11,724 bases of DNA from Myxococcales bacterium (GTDB lineage Bacteria; Desulfobacterota_B; Binatia; UBA1149; SPBQ01): positions 1 through 11,724 of the forward strand of contig SPBQ01000029.1 of assembly GCA_004525875.1 (NCBI GenBank). Direction: 5' to 3'. A model generated the notes under the pieces. It searched no databases, was not told the origin of the DNA, and saw nothing but the letters and a program-made list of their open reading frames with translations. A program made the translations under genes and the position numbers. Of the stretch, positions 5,997-11,724 are shown piece after piece (position 1 is the first letter of the stretch; each line of letters begins with the position of its first letter).

Positions 5997-7400
5997 ATGA
6001 GAAGTAGAGAGCGACTAACGAAGATCGGATTCATTGCGGCACTGCTCGTCCTGGCAGGTGCCGGTGCGGCGCTGGCAGAGGAGGGGGGGGAAATCAGCCC
6101 CGTCCTGTTCACCGTCAACAACCTGTGGCTGATGATCGCGGCCGGCCTGGTGTTCATCATGCACCTCGGTTTCGCGACGCTGGAGTCGGGTCTGACGCGA
6201 GCGAAGAACACGACCAACATCTTGTTCAAGAACACGTTCATCGTATCGGTCGGCGTCCTGACCTACGCGATCGTGGGCTTCAATCTCATGTATCCGGGTG
6301 ACTTCAACGGTTTTCTCGGGTTCTCGGGTTTCGGCCTGTTTCCGGGTGCCGACGACATGACCGCGGCTTACACCGACGGCAACTACACGTACTGGACCGA
6401 TTTCCTGTTCCAGGCGATGTTCGCCGCCACCTGCGCGACGATCGTCTCGGGTGCGGTCGCCGAGCGCGTGAAGCTCTCGGCGTTCATGATCTTCGCCACC
6501 GTCTTCGTCGCGCTCGTGTACCCGTGGCTCGGCTCCTGGAAGTGGGGTGGCGGCTGGCTGGACGCCATGGGCTTCTACGACTTCGCGGGCTCGACGCTGG
6601 TTCACTCGGTCGGCGGCTGGGGCGCGCTCGTCGGCGCCTGGATGCTCGGACCGCGACTCGGCAAGTACACCAAGGACGGTCGCCTCAACCCGATCCCCGG
6701 CAGCAACATGCCGATGGCGACGGTCGGCGTCTTCCTTCTCTGGCTCGGATGGTTCGGGTTCAACGGCGGCTCGGTTCTCAACGCCGATCCGGCCGCGGTG
6801 TCGCTCACGCTGGTGACGACCTGCCTGGCCGCGGCCGCCGGTGCGATGGGCGCGTTGTTCACGTCGTGGGCGATCTCGAAGAAGCCCGATCTCTCGATGA
6901 CGCTCAACGGCATCCTGGCCGGCCTGGTCGGCATCACGGCCGGTGCCGATCAGATGGCGATGATTTCCTCGATGCTCATCGGCCTGATCGCCGGTGTGAT
7001 CGTCGTCTACTCGGTGATCCTCTTCGATCGCCTCCGTATCGACGATCCGGTCGGTGCGATCTCCGTCCACCTGGTGTGCGGGATCTGGGGCACGCTGGCA
7101 GTCGGCGTGTTCGGTGAGATGGCGGGCGCGGATCAGCTGATCAAGCAGGCGATCGGTGTGGCGGCGTACGGTGCGGCCACGGTGGTGTCGGCCGCGATCA
7201 TCTTCGGCGTGCTGAAGGCCACGATGGGACTCCGTGTGACCGAAGACGAAGAGCTCGAGGGCCTGGACGCCAGCGAGCATGGCATGCACGCGTATCCCGA
7301 CTTCCGAACGTCATCATTTACGGGCGGACACGCTCCGAGCACGGTGGGCTCGCATTCGGCGAGCTACGCGGTGGGGGCTGCGGAGCGAGTACCATCCTGA
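5997..7400 (+). CDS. amt: Ammonium transporter (Amt/Mep/Rh family)
   Basis: Trimeric inner-membrane channel importing ammonium. The 467 residues start with a cleavable-type signal peptide (1-27, ending ALA before EEGGE), as in E. coli AmtB, then about eleven membrane helices. Channel residues can be matched by eye: the phenylalanine gate F138 and F142 (FQAMF), W183 (WKWGGGW), D195 (YDFAGS), the pore histidines H203 (LVHSVGG) and H358 (SVHLVCG), and F255 and S259 (GFNGGS). The C-terminal tail carries LRVTEDEELEGLDASEHGMHAYPD (412-435), the region that PII proteins contact in this family, then ~30 Ser/Gly/Ala-rich residues. No glnK lies next to it, unlike the usual glnK-amtB pair, so any PII partner is elsewhere. 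A run of eight G's (6083-6090) falls just after the signal peptide. Very secure call. Confidence 0.96.
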   Translation: MRSRERLTKIGFIAALLVLAGAGAALAEEGGEISPVLFTVNNLWLMIAAGLVFIMHLGFATLESGLTRAKNTTNILFKNTFIVSVGVLTYAIVGFNLMYPGDFNGFLGFSGFGLFPGADDMTAAYTDGNYTYWTDFLFQAMFAATCATIVSGAVAERVKLSAFMIFATVFVALVYPWLGSWKWGGGWLDAMGFYDFAGSTLVHSVGGWGALVGAWMLGPRLGKYTKDGRLNPIPGSNMPMATVGVFLLWLGWFGFNGGSVLNADPAAVSLTLVTTCLAAAAGAMGALFTSWAISKKPDLSMTLNGILAGLVGITAGADQMAMISSMLIGLIAGVIVVYSVILFDRLRIDDPVGAISVHLVCGIWGTLAVGVFGEMAGADQLIKQAIGVAAYGAATVVSAAIIFGVLKATMGLRVTEDEELEGLDASEHGMHAYPDFRTSSFTGGHAPSTVGSHSASYAVGAAERVPS

Positions 7401-7433
7401 TCCGGGGCACCTGAAGCCCTCATAGTGGCTGCG

Positions 7434-7468
7434 ACGGCTCGTCGGTTCGGTCCCCGCCGACGAGCCGT
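7434..7468. repeat. Perfect 12-bp inverted repeat, first of three (stem 1)
   Basis: ACGGCTCGTCGG (7434-7445) and CCGACGAGCCGT (7457-7468) are perfect complements with an 11-nt loop. The stem starts 34 nt after the amt stop codon, so it could serve in termination or 3'-end protection of the amt message, but no T-run follows. Confidence 0.75.
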
Positions 7469-7472
7469 ACCG

Positions 7473-7530
7473 GGGCCGCAACCTGCGTGCGCGGTAGCGA
7501 GGACGGCGCCGTCTTGCCAGGTTGCGGCCC
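7473..7530. repeat. Perfect 13-bp inverted repeat with inner palindrome, second of three (stem 2)
   Basis: GGGCCGCAACCTG (7473-7485) and CAGGTTGCGGCCC (7518-7530) are perfect complements enclosing 32 nt, which contain the 12-nt perfect palindrome GACGGCGCCGTC (7502-7513). It begins 4 nt after stem 1. Composition and arm length make chance unlikely. Function unknown. Confidence 0.75.
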
Positions 7531-7547
7531 GACCAGCAGAGCGGGAT

Positions 7548-7593
7548 GCCGGCGGCAGCGAGAACGTGTCCTCACGGTCCAGCTGCCGCCGGC
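7548..7593. repeat. Perfect 12-bp inverted repeat with inner hairpin, third of three (stem 3)
   Basis: GCCGGCGGCAGC (7548-7559) and GCTGCCGCCGGC (7582-7593) are perfect complements around 22 nt, which themselves hold CGTG-TCCT-CACG (7565-7576). It ends 40 nt before the acyl-CoA dehydrogenase start. Together with stems 1 and 2 it makes 37 perfect outer base pairs in 160 nt. Confidence 0.75.
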
Positions 7594-7598
7594 GCTCG

Positions 7599-7627
7599 TT
7601 GCTTGTCGATCCCCTGCCGCGTAGCTT
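7599..7627 (+). promoter_or_regulatory. Weak candidate promoter of the acyl-CoA dehydrogenase gene
   Basis: TTGCTT (7599-7604), a 17-nt spacer and TAGCTT (7622-7627) give 3 of 6 matches at each box. The -10 ends 6 nt before the ATG, so the message would be leaderless, which fits the absence of a Shine-Dalgarno. Weak on matches, supported by spacing and by the similar arrangement at lysR. Confidence 0.25.
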
Positions 7628-7633
7628 GCTGCG

Positions 7634-8797
7634 ATGGACCAGGAGTTGTTCGCGGACCACGATCTCTTCGATCGCGAGGAGCATCGACTCTTCCGCCAAG
7701 CGGTTCGCAGATTCGTCCAGTCCGAGATCGTTCCTCGTGCTCGCGAGTTCGACGAGCGTGGCTGCATCGACAAGTCGCTCTACCTGAAGATGGGCGAGAT
7801 CGGCATGCTCGGGATCCGCTACGATCCGGTATACGGCGGCGGGGGCCTGGACTGGACCTACTCTGCCATCTACGCCGAGGAGCTCGGCTGCTGCGACAAT
7901 GCGGGCGTGGCGCTCGGCATCATCGATCACACCGACATGGCGACCCCTTCGCTGTCCCAGTTCGGCTCCGAGGAGCTCAAGAATCAGTTCCTAGTCCCGG
8001 CCATCAGCGGTGAGATGGTAGGCGCGATCGCCGTCACGGAGCCGCACGCGGGCTCGGACGTCGCGGCGATCAAGACACGCGCGGTCCGCGACGGCGACGA
8101 CTGGGTCATCAACGGTAGCAAGATGTACATCACGAACATCTCGCATGCCGATTTCATGTGCTTGCTGGCCGTCACTGACGAGGAGGCCGGTCACGGGGGC
8201 TTCTCCCAGATCGTCGTCCCGACCGACCTGCCGGGCGTCTCCTATACGCTGCTCGACAAGATCGGGAACTGGGGCTCGGACACCGGCGCTGTGTATCTCG
8301 AGGATGTCCGGGTGCCGATGTCCAACACGATCGGTGAGATCGGCTGTGGCTTCCAGCAACAGATGATGCAGTTCCAGGACGAGCGTTTGATCGCGCTCCT
8401 GCAGGCCAACGCCGCCTCGCTGAATCTCTGGCACAAGACCCTCGCGTACTGCCAGGAGCGGATGATCTTCGGAAAGCCGGTCTCGAAGTTCCAGGTCAAT
8501 CAGTTCCGATTCGTCGACATGCTCACCCGCATCCATGCCGGCCGCGAGCTCGGCTACGCCTGCGTACGCAAGCGCAATCGCGGTGAGGACGCGACGCTCG
8601 AGATCTCGATGGGCAAGCTGTTCTGCATCGAGGTCGCGCAGAAGGTAGCCGACATCTGCCTGCAGATGCACGGCGGCGCCGGTTACCTGACCGACAATCC
8701 GGCCGCGCGCGCGTTCGTCGACACGCGGCTCGCATCGATCGGCGGCGGCGCCGACGAGGTCATGATGCAGATCGTGGCCAAGATGTTACGGATCTGA
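7634..8797 (+). CDS. Acyl-CoA dehydrogenase (long-chain/isovaleryl-type active site)
   Basis: FAD enzyme that introduces the alpha-beta double bond into acyl-CoA in fatty-acid or branched-chain acyl-CoA breakdown, passing electrons to electron-transfer flavoprotein. At 387 residues it is of standard length. The N-terminal helical domain is followed by AVTEPHAGSD (133-142) and GSKMYITN (161-168) of the FAD-binding beta domain, then the C-terminal helical domain with QRMIFGKPVSKFQ-like sequence (275-287, E in place of the first Q) and QMHGGAGY (344-351). The usual catalytic glutamate near the C-terminus is replaced by glycine (G371 in SIGGGADEV). A glutamate in QDERL (E250) sits where LCAD and isovaleryl-CoA dehydrogenase place their base, so catalysis should be retained. 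The upstream ilvE makes a branched-chain substrate conceivable, but chain length cannot be read from sequence. No Shine-Dalgarno precedes the ATG. Confidence 0.93.
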   Translation: MDQELFADHDLFDREEHRLFRQAVRRFVQSEIVPRAREFDERGCIDKSLYLKMGEIGMLGIRYDPVYGGGGLDWTYSAIYAEELGCCDNAGVALGIIDHTDMATPSLSQFGSEELKNQFLVPAISGEMVGAIAVTEPHAGSDVAAIKTRAVRDGDDWVINGSKMYITNISHADFMCLLAVTDEEAGHGGFSQIVVPTDLPGVSYTLLDKIGNWGSDTGAVYLEDVRVPMSNTIGEIGCGFQQQMMQFQDERLIALLQANAASLNLWHKTLAYCQERMIFGKPVSKFQVNQFRFVDMLTRIHAGRELGYACVRKRNRGEDATLEISMGKLFCIEVAQKVADICLQMHGGAGYLTDNPAARAFVDTRLASIGGGADEVMMQIVAKMLRI

Positions 8798-8829
8798 TTC
8801 GAAGGGTGCTGCGCATCTGACCTGAGCAT

Positions 8830-8863
8830 CCGCAAAAACCCCTACACATAGTTTTCTCAGCGG
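8830..8863. terminator. Weak stem after the acyl-CoA dehydrogenase gene
   Basis: CCGC (8830-8833) with GCGG (8860-8863) and AAAAC (8835-8839) with GTTTT (8851-8855) could form an interrupted stem 33 nt after the stop codon. It coincides with the only A/T-rich patch of this gap. It may be a weak terminator or simply part of the next promoter region. Confidence 0.2.
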
Positions 8864-8893
8864 CACCGCACGTACGGGTGTTAGCCTGGATGC

Positions 8894-8971
8894 GAGGATC
8901 CGAGGACCCTCGTGTGCGCCTATTGTTGCGCCGCGGTGCTCCGTGCGCCGTCGTCCTGCCTCGGAATCCTC
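8894..8971 (+). repeat. Long-range bulged stem in the leader of the TonB receptor gene
   Basis: GAGGATCCGAGG (8894-8905) pairs with CCTCGG-A-ATCCTC (8959-8971): 12 base pairs with a single bulged A at 8965. The 53-nt enclosed segment contains three copies of TGCGCC (8915, 8927, 8944). It lies in the presumed 5' leader of the receptor gene, so a cis-acting RNA element is possible. It does not match a riboswitch class I recognise; no cobalamin-box-like sequence was seen. Confidence 0.45.
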
Positions 8972-8982
8972 TTGCAGAATCA

Positions 8983-9007
8983 CGTCCCGCCCACGGGACG
9001 GGGGTGA
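8983..9007 (+). promoter_or_regulatory. Hairpin abutting the ribosome binding site of the TonB receptor gene
   Basis: CGTCCCG (8983-8989) and CGGGACG (8994-9000) form a perfect 7-bp stem with a CCCA loop. The Shine-Dalgarno-like GGGGTGA (9001-9007) follows immediately, 5 nt before the ATG at 9013, which fixes that start. A hairpin touching the ribosome binding site is a common arrangement for translational control. Confidence 0.45.
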
Positions 9008-9012
9008 AGAAG

Positions 9013-11112
9013 ATGAGGACGAATAACAGACGCATAGCATATGCCGTGGCGTTCGCGATGGCGCTGACCGCGGCGAGATCGGTACCGTTCGCGCTCGCGA
9101 GTGATGATGGGTCCGCGCGCGGTGGCGGGACGGATCTCGCCGAGCTCAGCCTTGAAGAGCTGATGAGCATCGAGGTGTACTCCGCCTCGAAGAAGAAGCA
9201 GAAGCTCACCGACGCGGCGGCGGCCGTGTACGTGCTTACGAACGAGGACATCCGGCGAACCGGTGCGACCAATATTCCTGAAGCACTGCGCGTCGTTCCG
9301 GGCGTGGAGGTGGCGCGGATCGACGCCAACAACTGGGCGATAACGATTCGCGGCTTCAACGACCGCTTCGCCAACAAGCTGCTGGTGCTGATCGACGGAC
9401 GAAGCGTTTACACGCCGCTGTTCGCCGGTGTGTACTGGGACGTCCAGGACGTGTTGCTCGAAGACGTCGACCGCATCGAGGTCGTGCGCGGCCCCGGAGG
9501 CACGCTGTGGGGCGCAAACGCCGTCAACGGCGTCATCAACATCATCACGAAGCGCGCCGAGGACTCGCAGGGACTCTACCTGACGGCCGGCGGTGGTAGT
9601 GAGCTGCGATTTGACGGCGCGGGGCGCTGGGGAGCGAAGGTCGGCGATCATGTTCACTACCGCGGCTACGCGAAGTACTTTCAGCGCGACTCCTCGGTGA
9701 CCGCCACCGGGGCCGACGGTCAGGACGGTTGGGACGAGGGGCGAGGAGGATTCCGCGCGGAGTGGGAGGCCAGCGAGCGAGACGAGTTCACGTTCCAGGG
9801 CGATATCTATCAGGGGTCGTCGAGCAACATCTCGACCACCTCTCTTCTCGATCCACCTTACTTCGCGGCATACAAGGCCGACCAGGACTTCTCGGGAGGC
9901 AACTTCCTGGCGCGCTGGACGCGGGAGATCTCGGACTCGTCGAATCTCGTGTTGCAGGCCTACTACGATCGGACGTATCGCAAGTCGACATATCTCTCAA
10001 CGCCCGGGTTTCGCGAGGATCGTGACACCGTCGATCTCGAGCTCCAGCACCAGCTCCTGATCGCCAAGCGAAACGATGTCGTGTGGGGCATAGATGCCCG
10101 TGTCACGGCCGACGATCTGCGCAACGACTTCCGCTTCGGCTGGTCGCCGCGAAGCCGCGATCTGTGGCTCGTCAGCGGTTTCGTGCAGGACGAGATCTCG
10201 ATGCTGGACGACCGCCTGCGTCTGACGCTTGGCATCAAGCTCGAGTACAACACGCTGACCACGTTCGAGTATCAGCCCAACGTCCGCCTGCTCTGGAAGG
10301 TGCACGAGAAGCACACGTTGTGGAGTGCCATCTCGCGGGCCGTGCGCACGCCGTCACGGTCGGAGGACGACATTCGCCTGAATACGCTGGTGCTCCCGCC
10401 GCAGGGGCCGCCGCTCCCGCCGCTGCCGATCCTGTCGTCGCTGCTTGGCGACCGTGATTACAAATCGGAGAAGCTGCTCGCATTCGAGCTGGGCTATCGA
10501 ACGCAGCCGATCGAGAAGCTCTCACTCGACATCACGGGCTTCTACAACAGCTACGACGACCTGCGTACCGTCGTCCCGAGGGTCGATCCGGCCACGGGAC
10601 AGCCGATCCTCGAGCTCGAGGCCGATCCCATGCCCACGCACCTGGTGAACTTCGCGGACATCGGTAACGGGATGGAGGGTTCCACCTGGGGCGTGGAGAT
10701 CGCCGCCGACTTCTACGCAACCGACTACTTACGGTTCCGCGCCGGCTACAGCTATCTCGATATGGATCTGGAGCTCTCCCGCTCGGCGCAGGCCGATCCG
10801 CTCTCGCTACAGTCCCAGGGCGCGAGCCCGCACAACCAGGCTTTCGGGCGCTGGATGCTCGACCTTCCTGGGCGCGTGCACGCCGACGCAGTGGTGCGCT
10901 ACGTCGACAACCTGGGCACGCTTGCCGTCGCCCCGTACACGACCGCCGACGTGCACCTGTCTTGGAAGCCGATCGAGAGTGTGGAGCTGACCTTTATCGG
11001 GCGCGATCTGTTCGATGCGGCTCACCCCGAGTTCACTTCGTCCGCTCTCGTGGGATCGATTCCGACCCGCGTGCAGCGAAGCTTCTTCGGCTCGCTGACC
11101 TGGCGTTACTGA
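9013..11112 (+). CDS. TonB-dependent outer-membrane receptor
   Basis: Outer-membrane beta-barrel that imports or senses a ligand using energy from TonB. The 699 residues begin with a signal peptide (1-29, ending FALA before SDDG). The region SLEELMSIEVYSASKK (46-61) leads into the plug domain, with PEALRVVPGVEVARI (89-103), IRGF (112-115), LIDGRSVYTP (126-135), IEVVRGPGGTLWGANAVNGVINIITK (155-180). A long barrel follows, with alternating aromatic strands and a C-terminal aromatic residue (TWRY), as BamA substrates have. ATG 9013 was preferred to the upstream GTG at 8878 because it has a Shine-Dalgarno and starts a proper signal peptide. No STN signalling domain is seen. A proline-rich stretch (461-472) interrupts the barrel, probably a loop. 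The yfiR-like gene lies 42 nt downstream, arguing for joint expression. The ligand is unknown; siderophore, cobalamin or carbohydrate are all possible. Confidence 0.92.
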   Translation: MRTNNRRIAYAVAFAMALTAARSVPFALASDDGSARGGGTDLAELSLEELMSIEVYSASKKKQKLTDAAAAVYVLTNEDIRRTGATNIPEALRVVPGVEVARIDANNWAITIRGFNDRFANKLLVLIDGRSVYTPLFAGVYWDVQDVLLEDVDRIEVVRGPGGTLWGANAVNGVINIITKRAEDSQGLYLTAGGGSELRFDGAGRWGAKVGDHVHYRGYAKYFQRDSSVTATGADGQDGWDEGRGGFRAEWEASERDEFTFQGDIYQGSSSNISTTSLLDPPYFAAYKADQDFSGGNFLARWTREISDSSNLVLQAYYDRTYRKSTYLSTPGFREDRDTVDLELQHQLLIAKRNDVVWGIDARVTADDLRNDFRFGWSPRSRDLWLVSGFVQDEISMLDDRLRLTLGIKLEYNTLTTFEYQPNVRLLWKVHEKHTLWSAISRAVRTPSRSEDDIRLNTLVLPPQGPPLPPLPILSSLLGDRDYKSEKLLAFELGYRTQPIEKLSLDITGFYNSYDDLRTVVPRVDPATGQPILELEADPMPTHLVNFADIGNGMEGSTWGVEIAADFYATDYLRFRAGYSYLDMDLELSRSAQADPLSLQSQGASPHNQAFGRWMLDLPGRVHADAVVRYVDNLGTLAVAPYTTADVHLSWKPIESVELTFIGRDLFDAAHPEFTSSALVGSIPTRVQRSFFGSLTWRY

Positions 11113-11154
11113 GGCCTGGCGGCCGCATTCCGGACGCAACGAATCGAGAGTGGG

Positions 11155-11697
11155 ATGAGGCGAGTACTCCTGCATAGCGCGCTCGCCGCCATCACGGCGG
11201 CGGCGTTCTCGTGGCCCTCCGCGGCTGCGGAGTCGCGCCTGGAGTACGAGGTCAAAGCGGCGTTTTTGTACAACTTCGCCAAATTTGTCGAATGGCCTGT
11301 AGGTGCTTTCCCGGATGCCGATTCCGCCCTGGAACTGTGCATCTACGGCGATGATCCGTTCGGTCCCGTCATCGATCACATCGTTCGGGGTCGCACCGTT
11401 CAAGGCCGTCCGATCATCGTTCAACGCGAAGTCGAGACGACAAGCCTTTCGGTGTGTCACCTGCTGTTCGTGGGCCCGGTAGCGAGCGAGGAAATGGCAC
11501 GTATCGTGCAGTTTACCGGCGGTACCGCTGTGCTCACCGTCGGCGAAAGCGACTGGTTCATCGACTCGGGCGGAATGATCCGCCTGTTCCTCGAGGGCGG
11601 CAAGGTACGTTTCGAAGTGAATGCCGGCGCCGCCGAGCAGGCTCAGCTGAAGGTCAGCTCTCAGCTTCTCAAGCTCGCTCGCACCGTCCGGCGCTGA
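11155..11697 (+). CDS. YfiR-family (DUF4154) periplasmic protein
   Basis: Periplasmic repressor-type protein. In Pseudomonas YfiR restrains the inner-membrane diguanylate cyclase YfiN, coupling envelope redox or stress to c-di-GMP. The 180 residues start with a signal peptide (1-25, ending SAAA before ESRLEYEV). The family pattern is clear: EYEVKAAFLYNFAKFVEWP (30-48), LCIYGDDPFG (61-70), GRPIIVQ (84-90), CHLLFVG (101-107), VLTVGESDWFIDSGGMIRL (126-144), FEVN (153-156), LKVSSQLLKLA (165-175). C62 and C101 are 39 residues apart, the spacing I recall for the C71-C110 disulfide of Pseudomonas YfiR; the second pair (C145-C152 there) is absent. It sits between a TonB receptor and a further gene starting at 11710, a neighbourhood seen often for this family. 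Family secure; the partner is inference. Confidence 0.9.
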   Translation: MRRVLLHSALAAITAAAFSWPSAAAESRLEYEVKAAFLYNFAKFVEWPVGAFPDADSALELCIYGDDPFGPVIDHIVRGRTVQGRPIIVQREVETTSLSVCHLLFVGPVASEEMARIVQFTGGTAVLTVGESDWFIDSGGMIRLFLEGGKVRFEVNAGAAEQAQLKVSSQLLKLARTVRR

Positions 11698-11709
11698 CTC
11701 GACGGCACC

Positions 11710-11724
11710 ATGAAGCTGATTCGC
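11710..11724 (+). CDS. Start of a further gene (first 5 codons), probable signalling protein
   Basis: An ATG 12 nt after the yfiR-like stop opens a frame reading MKLIR to the end of the window. The tight spacing indicates the same operon. Genes following a TonB receptor and YfiR pair are commonly membrane sensor kinases or GGDEF proteins, so that is the expectation, but five residues cannot show it. Confidence 0.45.

Noticed and set aside
6015..7289. Long minus-strand open frame opposite amt
   Set aside because: His/Arg/Asp-rich translation with no recognisable domain, fully antisense to an unambiguous transporter gene.
7440..7462. tRNA T-arm-like GGTTCGGTCC
   Set aside because: The loop is 11 nt instead of 7, and no acceptor, D or anticodon arms can be placed around it.
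7473..7530. Stem 2 as an integron attC site (CCGCAAC ... GTTGCGG ends, 58 bp)
   Set aside because: The ends fit RYYYAAC/GTTRRRY poorly, and there is no integrase, cassette or extrahelical-base pattern nearby.
8878..9012. 45-residue N-terminal extension of the TonB receptor from GTG 8878
   Set aside because: It would bury the signal peptide, and a Shine-Dalgarno stands before ATG 9013.

Overview
The window is G+C-rich (roughly 60-65 % by eye), densely coding DNA from a Gram-negative bacterium. Support for this is a two-domain GlnE, a TonB-dependent outer-membrane receptor, a periplasmic YfiR-like protein and a sigma-54-type promoter in front of the ammonium transporter. The gene mix (LCAD-type acyl-CoA dehydrogenase, PAPS sulfotransferase, monoacylglycerol-lipase-like hydrolase, TonB receptor with YfiR) would suit a proteobacterial, 'deltaproteobacterial' or Myxococcota-like environmental lineage. 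Species cannot be told from the sequence, and most of the content is ordinary chromosome. No transposase, phage gene, CRISPR array, tRNA or rRNA was seen.

Layout: (1) 1-2554, + strand: the 3' end of glnE, then ilvE, then a rhomboid intramembrane protease, with gaps of 25 and 30 nt that suggest one transcript. (2) 2555-2882: a 328-bp gap of lower G+C with small palindromes. (3) 2883-4784, + strand: a monoacylglycerol-lipase-like hydrolase and a sulfotransferase, followed by a 48-bp convergent gap holding a hairpin. (4) 4833-7400: a minus-strand LysR regulator divergent from an Amt ammonium transporter. The 258-bp space between them carries a sigma-70-like promoter for the regulator with a perfect dyad over its -35 box, and a GG-N10-GC sigma-54-like promoter for amt. 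(5) 7401-7633: an intergenic region dominated by three successive long perfect inverted repeats. (6) 7634-8797: an acyl-CoA dehydrogenase. (7) 8798-9012: a leader with a long bulged stem and a hairpin abutting the ribosome binding site of the next gene. (8) 9013-11724: a TonB-dependent receptor, a YfiR/DUF4154 periplasmic protein and the first five codons of another gene, probably a signalling protein.

How the genes fit together: nitrogen is one theme. GlnE covalently controls glutamine synthetase, IlvE moves amino groups from glutamate, and Amt imports ammonium under what looks like sigma-54 control with a divergent LysR regulator. The second theme is an envelope signalling cassette: outer-membrane receptor, periplasmic YfiR-type repressor, and a probable inner-membrane output protein beginning at the window's edge. 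The parts most worth a second look are non-coding: the triple inverted-repeat cluster at 7434-7593, the structured leader at 8894-9007 and the lysR-amt control region.
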